A stretch of 48,609 nt of DNA from UKL13-2 sp040006575 (GCA_040006575.1 JBDTWS010000006.1:1-48609), one strand, 5' to 3'. Numbered from the stretch's first letter, positions 40,801 to 48,609 are shown. The notes: generated from the sequence alone by a model not told the origin. Translations and numbers: made by a program.

Positions 40801-41850
40801 ATGAAATTGGATCGCAAACCTGAATCAAGCGTGCAAACTTCACGCATTTCCCGCACATCCACCCTGGCGGCTTCGATCGCGATGGCTGTTGGCCTCGTGT
40901 CCTTCGCCTCGCCGGTCCTGGCATGGGAACCCACCAAGACGGTTGAGTTCGTCGTTCCCGCCGGCACCGGTGGCGGCGCCGACCAGATGGCCCGTTTTGT
41001 CCAGGGTGTCGTCACCAAGTACAACCTGATGAAGCAACCGATGGTCGTGGTGAACAAGGGCGGTGGCGCAGGCGCTGAGGGTTTTCTCGATGTCGAGGCG
41101 GCCAAGGGTGATCCGCACAAGATCATCATTACATTGTCGAACCTTTTCACCACCCCGATGGCCACCGGCGTACCGTTCAGCTGGAAGGACCTGACACCGG
41201 TGCAGATGATGGCGCTGGACAATTTTGTATTCTGGGTGAATGCGGAAACCCCGTACAAGACGGCCAAGGAATATATGGATGCCGCCAAGGCAGCCGGTGC
41301 CGGCAAGATGAAGATGGGCGGCACCGGATCCAAGCAGGAAGACCAGATCATCACCGTGGCCATCGAGAAGCAGTCGGGCGCCAAGTTCACCTACATTCCC
41401 TACAAGGGCGGCGGCGAAGTGGCTGTGCAACTGGTGGGCAAGCACATCGATTCGACCGTGAACAATCCGATCGAGGCGGTCGAGCAATGGCGCGCCGGCA
41501 AGCTGCGCGCACTTTGTGTATTCGATGCCAAGCCAATGCCCTACAAGAACAAGGTCACGCCCACGCAGGCCTGGGGCGATATTCCCTCCTGCAAGAGCCA
41601 GGGTCTCGATGTCGATTACCAGATGCTGCGCGGCATCTTCATGGCGCCCGGCGTGAGCAAGGAGCAGGTCGATTTCTATGTCGGCATCCTGAAGAAAGTT
41701 CGCGAAACGCCTGAGTGGAAAGACTTCATGGAAAAAGGCGCTTTCGACCAGACCACGCTGACCGGTGACGAATATACGAAGTGGGTCGCCAAGGAAGAGC
41801 AGCGACACTTGGGGCTGATGACCGAAGCCGGATTCCTCGCCAAGAAGTAA
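40801..41850 (+). CDS. tctC: Tripartite tricarboxylate transporter substrate-binding protein (Bug/TctC family)
   Basis: The 349-residue periplasmic protein has an export signal ending near SPVLAWEP. Bug-family motifs follow: TVEFVVPAGTGGGADQMARF, VVNKGGGAGAEG, FTYIPYKGGGEVAVQLVGKH. It captures a carboxylate and passes it to TctA/TctB. An N-terminal extension of about 20 polar residues precedes the signal core. The substrate is unknown; the nearby oxc-frc pair suggests oxalate or a related dicarboxylate. A terminator-like hairpin separates it from tctB. Confidence 0.93.
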   Translation: MKLDRKPESSVQTSRISRTSTLAASIAMAVGLVSFASPVLAWEPTKTVEFVVPAGTGGGADQMARFVQGVVTKYNLMKQPMVVVNKGGGAGAEGFLDVEAAKGDPHKIIITLSNLFTTPMATGVPFSWKDLTPVQMMALDNFVFWVNAETPYKTAKEYMDAAKAAGAGKMKMGGTGSKQEDQIITVAIEKQSGAKFTYIPYKGGGEVAVQLVGKHIDSTVNNPIEAVEQWRAGKLRALCVFDAKPMPYKNKVTPTQAWGDIPSCKSQGLDVDYQMLRGIFMAPGVSKEQVDFYVGILKKVRETPEWKDFMEKGAFDQTTLTGDEYTKWVAKEEQRHLGLMTEAGFLAKK

Positions 41851-41860
41851 AGAAAAAACA

Positions 41861-41894
41861 AAGCCCCGGACGGAGCGGGTCCGGGGCTTTTTTT
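41861..41894 (+). terminator. Intrinsic terminator-like hairpin between tctC and tctB
   Basis: AAGCCCCGGAC and GTCCGGGGCTT form an 11-bp stem around a GGAGCGG loop, followed by a T-run. It starts 10 bases after the tctC stop and probably reduces, but does not end, expression of the membrane genes. Confidence 0.88.
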
Positions 41895-41970
41895 CGCCTG
41901 AAGATACGCTTGCGGGCCATTTTGTTGGCGGCGCGCACACAGGAATAACCATAAATCCGGAGGGGAACGC

Positions 41971-42486
41971 GTGGAAACACAGGGTGAAAAATCTGCGGCA
42001 TCGGTGAAGATGGTCGATGCCATCACGGCGGTCGTGATATTTATTTTCGGCGCGGTCGTCATCTGGGACAGCCGCCGCCTTGGCGCAAGCTGGGGTTCGG
42101 ATGGCCCCGAGGCCGGCTATTTTCCTTTTTATATCGGCCTGATCCTTTGCACGGCGAGCGTGATCAATTTCGCCAGTGCGCTCCGGGAAAAGAGCGACGA
42201 TTCCTTCGTCAGCATCTCGTCGATAAAAATGATCCTGTCGGTGATGGTTCCGACCGTTATTTACGTCGCGCTGATCGACGGCGTGGGGCCGGTGCCGGGA
42301 CTGGGCATCTATGTGGCTTCGATCATCTTTATCGCGCTGTTCATGAAATGGCTGGGCAAATACAAGTGGCTGATGACCATCAGCGTCTCGGTTGCGGTGC
42401 CCGTCGTCTTTTTCCTGCTGTTCGAGATCTGGTTCAAGGTCCCGCTACCGAAGGGGCCGCTTGAAGCTGCCCTGGGTATGAACTAG
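41971..42486 (+). CDS. tctB: Tripartite tricarboxylate transporter small membrane subunit (TctB family)
   Basis: The 171-residue protein has four predicted membrane helices (about 13-32, 45-65, 85-105 and 120-160). The TctB-type GSDGPEAGYFPFYIGLIL motif lies near 40. It is the small membrane partner of TctA. The start is GTG at 41971 with CCGGAGGGG upstream. tctA begins 7 bases after its stop. Confidence 0.9.
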   Translation: METQGEKSAASVKMVDAITAVVIFIFGAVVIWDSRRLGASWGSDGPEAGYFPFYIGLILCTASVINFASALREKSDDSFVSISSIKMILSVMVPTVIYVALIDGVGPVPGLGIYVASIIFIALFMKWLGKYKWLMTISVSVAVPVVFFLLFEIWFKVPLPKGPLEAALGMN

Positions 42487-42492
42487 GAGACG

Positions 42493-43989
42493 ATGATGGA
42501 AGAAATCACAAGTCTCATGAATGGCTTTGCCGTCGTCCTCACCCCGTACAACATGGGGTTGATGATGGTCGGCATCGTGCTGGGTGTACTGATCGGCGTG
42601 CTGCCCGGTCTGGGTGGCGCCAACGGCGTGGCGATCCTGCTGCCGCTGACGTTCTCGATGAACCCGACCTCGGCCATCATCATGCTGTCGTGCCTGTACT
42701 GGGGAGCGCTGTTCGGTGGTGCCATCACGTCGATCCTGTTCAATATCCCGGGCGAGCCGTGGTCGGTCGCGACTACCTTCGATGGCTATCCGATGGCGCA
42801 GAACGGACGCGCCGGGGAAGCGCTGACGGCCGCGTTCACGTCATCATTTGTCGGCGCATTGGTTGCGGTGTTGATGATTACGTTCACCGCGCCACTGGTC
42901 GCGAAGTTCGCATTGCGATTCGGGCCGCCGGAATATTTCGCGGTGTATTTACTGACGTTCTGCAGTTTCGTCGGCATGTCGAAAGGCTCTCCATTCAAGA
43001 CCATTGCAGCGATGATGCTGGGCTTCGCGCTGGCGACCGTCGGCCTCGATACCGTGACGGGCCAGTTGCGCATGACCTTCGGCTTCACCGAATTGTTGAA
43101 GGGCTTTGACTTCCTGATCGCCGTGATCGGCCTGTTCGGCATCGGTGAAATCCTGCTGACGATCGAAGAGGGCCTCGCCTTCAAGGGCGCCGAAGGCAAG
43201 ATCAAGATGCGGGTGGTGATCGACACCTGGAAACAATTGCCCAAGTACTGGAAAACCTCGTTGCGTTCGTCCCTGATCGGCTGCTGGATGGGCATCACGC
43301 CCGGTGGCGCCACACCGGCGTCGTTCATGGGCTATGGCGTCGCGAAGAGCATGTCACCCAACGGGAAGAATTTCGGCAATGGCGAAATAGAGGGCGTAAT
43401 CGCGCCTGAAACGGCAGCACATGCGGCCGGCACTGCGGCGTTGCTGCCCATGCTGACACTTGGCATCCCGGGTTCACCGACGGCGGCTGTGTTGCTCGGT
43501 GGCCTGCTGATCTGGGGCCTTCAACCTGGGCCGCTTTTGTTCCAGGAGCAGAAGGATTTTGTCTGGGGCCTGATCGCATCGATGTACCTCGGCAATATCG
43601 CGGGGCTGATCGTCGTGCTGACAACGGTGCCGTTCTTCGCCGCCATCCTGCGCATTCCGTTCTCCATCGTGGCGCCGGTGATCCTGGTGATCTGCGCGAT
43701 CGGTGCGTACACCGTGCACAGCTCGATGTTCGACGTCTGGTTGATGGTGGTCTTTGGTGTCGTCGGCTACATTTTCAAAAAGCTCGACTACCCGCTGGCG
43801 CCGCTGGTGCTGGCGCTGGTACTCGGTGATCGCGCGGAAGATTCGTTCCGGCAATCCATGCTGATGTCGCAGGGCACCATGTCGATCTTCTTTGCCAATG
43901 GACTGGTGTCCACCGTCACCATCCTGGCCCTGCTGATGCTGTTCTGGGCGCCGATCACGGCGGGCATTTCGAAAATCCGCGGCAAGTAA
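42493..43989 (+). CDS. tctA: Tripartite tricarboxylate transporter large membrane subunit (TctA family)
   Basis: The 498-residue transport subunit has about twelve helices and the paired TctA motifs. GVLIGVLPGLGGANGVAILLPLTF and GALFGGAITSILFNIPGEPWSVATTFDGYPMA occur in the first half. In the second half are GVIAPETAAHAAGTAALLPMLTLGIPGSPTAAVLLGG and GDRAEDSFRQSM. It imports the substrate with an ion gradient. Downstream, 27 bases away, is the kinase-like/BON gene on the same strand. Confidence 0.95.
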   Translation: MMEEITSLMNGFAVVLTPYNMGLMMVGIVLGVLIGVLPGLGGANGVAILLPLTFSMNPTSAIIMLSCLYWGALFGGAITSILFNIPGEPWSVATTFDGYPMAQNGRAGEALTAAFTSSFVGALVAVLMITFTAPLVAKFALRFGPPEYFAVYLLTFCSFVGMSKGSPFKTIAAMMLGFALATVGLDTVTGQLRMTFGFTELLKGFDFLIAVIGLFGIGEILLTIEEGLAFKGAEGKIKMRVVIDTWKQLPKYWKTSLRSSLIGCWMGITPGGATPASFMGYGVAKSMSPNGKNFGNGEIEGVIAPETAAHAAGTAALLPMLTLGIPGSPTAAVLLGGLLIWGLQPGPLLFQEQKDFVWGLIASMYLGNIAGLIVVLTTVPFFAAILRIPFSIVAPVILVICAIGAYTVHSSMFDVWLMVVFGVVGYIFKKLDYPLAPLVLALVLGDRAEDSFRQSMLMSQGTMSIFFANGLVSTVTILALLMLFWAPITAGISKIRGK

Positions 43990-44016
43990 CGTGGCGGTCC
44001 TTCAGGAGAAATCGAC

Positions 44017-44862
44017 ATGCCGGTAATCGCGATGACGCAGGAAATGGCCACCCTGGGCAAGGATGTGGCCCTGGGTGTGTGCGAAGCGCTGGGCCTCGAG
44101 CAGATTCGCCATGAAGTCGGCGATGTGGTGGCCGGCAGGATGCACGTCAAGAAAAACCTGATCCGCCGGCTGCGTGAAGGCAAGGCCAGCACCATCGAGC
44201 GCTGGGGCGCGGATGAAAAAACCATTTCCATTTTCACCGCCGAAGAAGTGTTCGACCTGGCGGTGAAAGGGAATGTGTTGATACGCGGCTGGGGCGCGAC
44301 GTTGTGGCTTCGACAGGTCTCGCATATCCCGTGTGTGCAGGTGTGCGCGCCGATGCCATTGCGCGTGCAGCGCCTGATGGCGCGCCTGGAAACGGACGAC
44401 GCCGATCTTGCGAGGAAGGAAATTCGCGCCGACGATGCGGCCCGCGCCGCGCGCATGTCGGAACATTTCGATGTCGACTGGGGCGATCCTGCACTCTACG
44501 ATCTCACACTCAACACGGAACGCCTGTCGATACCGACCTGCGTGGACATGGTGTTGAAGTTGGTCGCGAGCGCCGAATTCGCGGAGACACCGGCATCGCA
44601 GCAGCGCCTGCGCGATATGGCGCTGGCGGCAAGGGTGCGCGCCGCGCTGCGCGCCAACGAGGCAACATCGGGGGTGGATATCGCTGTCGATGTGGCCGCT
44701 GGCGTGCTGACACTTTCAGGCATCGTCACCGACGCGCGTGAACGCGATCAGAGCACCGGGATTGCGAGCAAAGTGCCCGGCGTGGCGACAGTGGACAATC
44801 GTCTTTCGGTGATGAAGGGCAGTCTGGGTGCGCGGATTTTTCCGTCGGGCCTTGCGCGCTGA
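44017..44862 (+). CDS. Cytidylate kinase-like protein fused to a BON domain
   Basis: The 281-residue product has an N-terminal cytidylate-kinase-like domain (about 1-200). The start VIAMTQEMATLGKDVALGVCEALGLE takes the place of the P-loop region of that family. LIRGWGATLWLRQVSHIPCVQVCAPMPLRVQRLMARLETDDA matches its central part. The C-terminal ~70 residues form a BON domain, with RVRAALRANEAT, VDVAAGVLTLSGIVTDARERD and VPGVATVDNRL. BON domains usually bind lipids or membranes in exported proteins, but no signal peptide is seen here, so this one is probably cytoplasmic. The normal nucleotide-binding GxxGxGK pattern is not intact, so kinase activity is uncertain. GGAG precedes the ATG. It sits in the tctCBA operon. 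Confidence 0.8.
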   Translation: MPVIAMTQEMATLGKDVALGVCEALGLEQIRHEVGDVVAGRMHVKKNLIRRLREGKASTIERWGADEKTISIFTAEEVFDLAVKGNVLIRGWGATLWLRQVSHIPCVQVCAPMPLRVQRLMARLETDDADLARKEIRADDAARAARMSEHFDVDWGDPALYDLTLNTERLSIPTCVDMVLKLVASAEFAETPASQQRLRDMALAARVRAALRANEATSGVDIAVDVAAGVLTLSGIVTDARERDQSTGIASKVPGVATVDNRLSVMKGSLGARIFPSGLAR

Positions 44863-44882
44863 TCCTGTGAAAACCGGCGTAA

Positions 44883-45509
44883 CTACCGAGCCAGGATGGC
44901 CTGCACCTTGCCTTTTTGTTTCAGGCGCGAAAGAGTTTCTGCCGAGAGATTCAGGTGCGAGGCCAGTTCCTTCATCGGTACGCGCTCGTACAGGTCGGGG
45001 TGTTTGCGCAGGAAGCGTTGTACGCGTCCGGCAGCGTCAAGCAGGTGCAGCGTAATGGTGTGCGCCATCACTTCCGACATGAGGTGCATGACTTCATATT
45101 CGAAATCGTCCTTGGCGGCGGGATGCTTGTCCAGGAATTCCACCCACTGTTCCATCGGCAATTGCGCCACGCGGCACTTGACCACGGCACGGATGGTGTA
45201 CGGCGCGGGCGTGCGCAAACGCCACGCGGCATAGCTGGTGTCCATGTCGTCTTCCTTGGAAAAACGCAGGATCATTTCCTTGCCTTCCTGGTTGGAGACG
45301 ACGCGCTTCAGGATGCCTTCCATGATGAAGTACTGCGCCATGTCGTGATCGCCCTGGCCCAGCAGCAGGTCGCCCTTCTTGTGGTCGGTGATGACGAGAT
45401 GTTTTTCAAGATCGGTAAACGCGCGCGGCTTCAGCGTGCGCAGCACGATGTTCTTGGACAGTTGCGTGCGGATCAGGTCACGTTGTGGATGTGAAAGCAG
45501 TAGGGTCAT
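44883..45509 (-). CDS. Crp/Fnr-family transcriptional regulator, without FNR cysteines
   Basis: The 208-residue product has an N-terminal cyclic-nucleotide-binding-type domain (about 20-135), with KKGDLLLGQGDHDMAQYFIMEGILKR. A winged helix-turn-helix (about 150-205) ends in VPMKELASHLNLSAETLSRL. In the recognition helix Glu191, Ser194 and Arg195 match the E..SR residues with which FNR reads TTGAT. Only one Cys occurs in the whole sensor domain, so there is no iron-sulfur cluster. The residues do not match the cAMP-binding RxS pattern of Crp either. The gene is divergent from oxc, with a matching box about 80 bp upstream of each start. It is the likely regulator of oxc and of itself; the ligand is unknown. 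Confidence 0.9.
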   Translation of the reverse strand: MTLLLSHPQRDLIRTQLSKNIVLRTLKPRAFTDLEKHLVITDHKKGDLLLGQGDHDMAQYFIMEGILKRVVSNQEGKEMILRFSKEDDMDTSYAAWRLRTPAPYTIRAVVKCRVAQLPMEQWVEFLDKHPAAKDDFEYEVMHLMSEVMAHTITLHLLDAAGRVQRFLRKHPDLYERVPMKELASHLNLSAETLSRLKQKGKVQAILAR

Positions 45510-45586
45510 TTTGGTCAGGATGAGCGCGAAAAATGGTCAGGAAAATGAGCCGTAAAACAGGCAGCAAAAAAATAGAAAACACGTTA

Positions 45587-45600
45587 TTGACAGGCATCAA
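45587..45600 (-). promoter_or_regulatory. FNR-type box near the Crp/Fnr regulator gene (one mismatch)
   Basis: TTGAC-AGGC-ATCAA differs from the FNR consensus TTGAT-N4-ATCAA at one of ten positions. It lies 77 bases upstream of the regulator's start at 45509, suggesting autoregulation. Confidence 0.6.
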
Positions 45601-45665
45601 GGCGCGACCATTTTGGCATTTTTTATGATGTCGGTGTACAAGCGAAGATCAGCGTTTTTTGAGTC

Positions 45666-45679
45666 TTGATCAAAATCAA
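45666..45679 (+). promoter_or_regulatory. Perfect FNR-type box upstream of oxc
   Basis: TTGAT-CAAA-ATCAA is an exact match to the FNR consensus TTGAT-N4-ATCAA. It ends 79 bases before the oxc start codon at 45759. The divergent regulator has the recognition-helix residues expected for this half-site. Binding is predicted, not shown. Confidence 0.75.
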
Positions 45680-45699
45680 TAAAACCGTGGCGTCCCGGC

Positions 45700-45719
45700 C
45701 GCTTCCGCAAACGGAAGCG
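45700..45719 (+). other. Hairpin between the FNR-type box and oxc
   Basis: CGCTTCCG and CGGAAGCG form a perfect 8-bp inverted repeat with a CAAA loop. It lies 40 bases upstream of the oxc start. It has no T-run, so it is either a leader RNA structure or a second operator. Confidence 0.45.
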
Positions 45720-45758
45720 ACGGTATGTCACTCGAAAAATACTGTTGAGGAGAGTCGT

Positions 45759-47534
45759 ATGGGTACCAATGAAGCACCTGCCATTGCCGGTGCCGCCGCA
45801 GCTTCCGGCCAGCCCATTCAAGAAGCCGCTGAAATGACCGACGGGTTTCATCTCGTCATCGATGCCCTGAAGTTAAATGGCATCACCAATATTTACGGAC
45901 TGCCCGGCATTCCCATCACCGACCTCACCCGCATGGCACAGGCGGAAGGCATGCGCGTGATTTCATTCCGGCATGAACAGAACGCCGGCAACGCTGCCGC
46001 GATTGCGGGCTTCATCACGCAGAAACCAGGTGTATGCCTGACGGTATCGGCGCCAGGATTTCTCAACGGCCTTACCGCGCTGGCGAATGCAACGACCAAC
46101 TGTTTCCCGATGATCCTGTTGAGTGGATCCAGTGAGCGCGAGATTGTCGATCTGCAGCAAGGGGACTATGAAGAAATGGACCAGCTCGCCATCGCGAAGC
46201 CGCTGTGCAAGGCTGCGTTCCGCGTGCTCGAGGCAAAGGACATCGGCATCGGTATTGCCCGCGCCATTCGTTCGGCCGTATCCGGAAGACCGGGTGGCGT
46301 GTATCTCGACCTGCCGGCGAAATTGTTCGCCCAAGCCATGGATGCCGAAGCAGGAAAAAGATCGCTGATCAAGGTGGTCGATCCCGCTCCACGGCAAATT
46401 CCCGCGCAGGACGCGGTTGATCGTGCGCTCGACCTGATCAAGGGCGCCAAGCGTCCGCTGATCCTGCTGGGCAAGGGCGCAGCTTATGCGCAGGCCGATG
46501 CCGACATTCGGGCGCTGATCGAAAAGACCGGCATTCCCTACCTGCCGATGTCGATGGCGAAAGGCCTGTTGCCTGACACGCACGAGCAATCCGCTTCCGC
46601 CGCGCGCTCATACGTGCTGCCCGAAGCTGACGTGGTGGTGATGATCGGCGCGCGGCTCAACTGGCTGCTCTCGCACGGCAAGGGCAAGACCTGGGGTGGC
46701 AGGGATCACAAGGACTGGGGTGGGCAGAAGTTTGTGCAGATCGATATTGCCGCCACCGAAATGGACAGCAACGTGCCGATCGATGCGCCGCTGGTGGGTG
46801 ATATCGGCTCATGTGTTTCCGCCTTGCTCGCCGGTGTCGGCGCCAACTGGCAGAAGCCGCCGGCCGACTGGATCAATGCCATCACCGAACGCAAGACCAA
46901 GAATATTTCCAAGATGGCCGAGACGCTGGCGAAGGATCCCTCGCCGATGAATTTCCACAGCGCACTGAATGTGGTGCGCGACATCATCAGGGCCAACCCG
47001 GATGCGATGCTGGTGAATGAGGGCGCCAACGCGCTGGACTTCACGCGCAGCATTGTCGACATGTACAAGCCGCGCAAGCGCCTCGACGTGGGCACCTGGG
47101 GCATCATGGGCATCGGCATGGGTTTCGCCGTCGCAGCCGCAGTGGAATCGGGTGAGCCGGTGATCGCCATCGAAGGCGACAGCGCGTTCGGCTTCAGCGG
47201 CATGGAAGTCGAAACCATCTGCCGTTACAACCTGCCGGTGTGCATCGTCGTCATGAACAACAACGGCGTCTATCGCGGCACCGACGTCAATCCCACCGGC
47301 GGCAAGGATGTCGCGCCGACGGTGTTCGTCAAGGGCGCGCGCTATGACAAACTGATGGAAGCCTTCGGCGGCGTGGGTGTGAATGCGACGACACCGGCAG
47401 AACTGCGCAAGGCGATGGAAGAGGCAGTGCGTTCACGCAAGCCGACGCTCATCAACGCGGTCATCGACGAAACAGCGGGCACGGAAAGCGGGCGCATCAC
47501 CAGCCTCAATCCCACCGCGGCCAAAAAGAAATAA
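45759..47534 (+). CDS. oxc: Oxalyl-CoA decarboxylase
   Basis: The 591-residue thiamine-diphosphate enzyme converts oxalyl-CoA to formyl-CoA and CO2. The cofactor-activating Glu is in ISFRHEQNAG (about residue 73). The diphosphate/metal motif is GDSAFGFSGMEVETICRYN, ending in NNN. Oxc-type sequence is seen in LPGIPITDLTRMAQAEGMR and YRGTDVNPTGGKDVAPT. An Ala-rich N-terminal extension of about 25 residues precedes the core, compared with the O. formigenes enzyme as I recall it. ATG 45759 follows GAGGAGAG; the frame upstream of it is non-coding and holds the FNR-type box. frc follows after 55 bases. Confidence 0.97.
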   Translation: MGTNEAPAIAGAAAASGQPIQEAAEMTDGFHLVIDALKLNGITNIYGLPGIPITDLTRMAQAEGMRVISFRHEQNAGNAAAIAGFITQKPGVCLTVSAPGFLNGLTALANATTNCFPMILLSGSSEREIVDLQQGDYEEMDQLAIAKPLCKAAFRVLEAKDIGIGIARAIRSAVSGRPGGVYLDLPAKLFAQAMDAEAGKRSLIKVVDPAPRQIPAQDAVDRALDLIKGAKRPLILLGKGAAYAQADADIRALIEKTGIPYLPMSMAKGLLPDTHEQSASAARSYVLPEADVVVMIGARLNWLLSHGKGKTWGGRDHKDWGGQKFVQIDIAATEMDSNVPIDAPLVGDIGSCVSALLAGVGANWQKPPADWINAITERKTKNISKMAETLAKDPSPMNFHSALNVVRDIIRANPDAMLVNEGANALDFTRSIVDMYKPRKRLDVGTWGIMGIGMGFAVAAAVESGEPVIAIEGDSAFGFSGMEVETICRYNLPVCIVVMNNNGVYRGTDVNPTGGKDVAPTVFVKGARYDKLMEAFGGVGVNATTPAELRKAMEEAVRSRKPTLINAVIDETAGTESGRITSLNPTAAKKK

Positions 47535-47589
47535 TCCGTAATACAGTTAATCTTTCATCCATCGACGCAATACTGGAGAACTGAACAGC

Positions 47590-48609
47590 ATGGAAGCACT
47601 TAAAGGGGTACGCATTCTCGACATGACGCACGTGCAAGCCGGGCCGACCTGCTCGCAGCTGCTGGCGTGGATGGGCGCCGACGTCATCAAGTTCGAGCCG
47701 CCGCAGGGCGATGCCACACGCGGCCAGTTGCGCGACGTCCCTGGCGCCGACAGTCTTTATTTCACCATGCTGAACTGCAACAAGCGCTCGATCACGGTGA
47801 ACATGAAATCGACCGAAGGCAAGGCGGTGTTTGTCGACCTGTTGAAGCAGTGCGACATCGTCATGGAAAATTTCGGGCCCGGTGTGCTGGACCGTCTCGG
47901 GTTCACCTGGGAAAAAATCCACGATATCAACCCGAAGATCGTGATGGGTTCCATCAAGGGTTTTGGTTCGACCGGACCGTATGCCGAATTCAAGGCCTAT
48001 GAAAACGTGGCGCAGGCCATGGGCGGCGCGATGAGCACGACCGGCGTGCCTGATGGCCCGCCGTTTGTCACCGGTGCGCAGATCGGCGATTCGGGGACGG
48101 GATTGCATCTGGCCATCGGCTTGCTGGGCGCATTGCACCAGGCTAATCGCACGGGCGTGGGCCAGTATGTGGAAGTGGCGATGATGGATGGCGTGATGAA
48201 TCTCTGCCGCGTGAAATTCCGCGATCACCAGCGGCTCACGCACGGTCCGCTGCCTGAGTATTCCGTGCCGACGTACAAGGACATGGGCGATGCACCGCGC
48301 GCCGGCAATGATTCCGGCGGTGGCCAGCTCGGCAATGCGATCCACTGCAAACCGCATGGCGCGAATGACTGGCTTTACGTGGTCGTGCAGGAAGCCGTGT
48401 GGGTGGCGCTGGCCAATCGCATCGGCCCCGATGTCGGCGTGCCCGACCTCGCCACCGACGCGCGCGTGGCGAGCATCGCCGAACGCCGCAAGAACCAGCA
48501 ACTGGTGTGGACGCTGCTCAATAAATTCGCCGAGCAATATACCAAGCGCGAGTTGATGGCAATGCTGAATCCGCTGGATGTGCCCTGCGGTCCCATCATG
48601 TCGACCACC
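47590..48609 (+). CDS. frc: Formyl-CoA:oxalate CoA-transferase (3' end outside window)
   Basis: The first 340 codons of a class III CoA-transferase are present and the frame is still open at the window end; full-length Frc is about 420-430 residues. It moves CoA from formyl-CoA to oxalate, feeding Oxc. The start MEALKGVRILDMTHVQAGP and the segment YENVAQAMGGAMSTTG are typical of Frc. The catalytic Asp is Asp167 in GAQIGDSGTG, equivalent to Asp169 of the O. formigenes enzyme. A glycine loop (SGGGQLGNAI) near 240 corresponds to the flexible loop over the active site. GGAG precedes the ATG. Confidence 0.96.
   Translation, partial: MEALKGVRILDMTHVQAGPTCSQLLAWMGADVIKFEPPQGDATRGQLRDVPGADSLYFTMLNCNKRSITVNMKSTEGKAVFVDLLKQCDIVMENFGPGVLDRLGFTWEKIHDINPKIVMGSIKGFGSTGPYAEFKAYENVAQAMGGAMSTTGVPDGPPFVTGAQIGDSGTGLHLAIGLLGALHQANRTGVGQYVEVAMMDGVMNLCRVKFRDHQRLTHGPLPEYSVPTYKDMGDAPRAGNDSGGGQLGNAIHCKPHGANDWLYVVVQEAVWVALANRIGPDVGVPDLATDARVASIAERRKNQQLVWTLLNKFAEQYTKRELMAMLNPLDVPCGPIMSTT

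Noticed and set aside
44883..45509. The regulator as a true oxygen-sensing FNR
   Set aside because: The N-terminal cysteine cluster is absent; only one Cys occurs in the sensor domain.
1..48609. CRISPR arrays, rRNA, tRNA or complete insertion sequences
   Set aside because: No spaced direct repeats, no tRNA-like cloverleaf and no transposase gene were seen by eye; a tRNA or CRISPR search program was not run.

Overview
The window looks like chromosomal DNA from a high-GC betaproteobacterium, probably Burkholderiales or a relative. The signs are a Bug-type (TctC) binding protein with TctB/TctA, a TAXI-TRAP transporter, fused-type PntA/PntB, the gene order slt / NDUFA9-like / GST / cca, and oxalyl-CoA decarboxylase with formyl-CoA transferase. 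No rRNA, tRNA, CRISPR array, complete insertion sequence or prophage was seen.

Layout. (1) 1-2690 is an accessory RHS toxin island. It holds the end of an RHS protein, a second RHS open frame with inserted Ig-like domains and a phospholipase A2-like tip, a 59-residue two-helix membrane protein (candidate immunity), and a displaced copy of part of the Ig module. (2) 3271-6234 is a large TonB-dependent receptor with a strong terminator, followed by repeat-rich intergenic DNA. (3) 6594-13725 carries an mddA-like methyltransferase coupled to a degenerate response regulator, an M13 peptidase, a GlxA-type AraC regulator, a pteridine reductase and a MidA-type methyltransferase. (4) 14019-17657 is pntAB plus an unknown protein. 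(5) 17700-22456 has a GST, a decayed gene, and a DUF4266 / DUF3570 / ApbE cluster. (6) 22796-29695 has a surface-adhesin-like protein, a di-haem peroxidase with a lipoprotein, and a NarL-type two-component system. (7) 30031-33603 is a TAXI-TRAP transporter operon. (8) 39865-33699 (minus strand) is a housekeeping run, with terC divergent. (9) 40801-48609 is a tripartite tricarboxylate transporter, a cytidylate-kinase-like/BON fusion, a Crp/Fnr regulator, oxc and the start of frc.

How the genes fit together. Oxc and Frc together convert oxalate to formate and CO2. The regulator divergent from oxc keeps the FNR-type E..SR recognition residues but lacks the FNR cysteine cluster. The shared promoter region holds a perfect TTGAT-N4-ATCAA box about 80 bp from the oxc start and a one-mismatch copy about 80 bp from the regulator's own start. 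This is a compact predicted switch. The neighbouring TctCBA transporter is a plausible dicarboxylate or oxalate importer, but that is inference. Both transporter operons have a terminator-like hairpin between the binding-protein gene and the membrane genes.

The most unusual items are the split RHS protein with its PLA2 tip and candidate immunity gene, the Cys-less Fnr-like oxalate switch, the kinase-BON fusion in the transporter operon, and a dispersed ~70-bp palindromic repeat found four times between genes. Family calls rest on reading the translations by eye; no database search was run.
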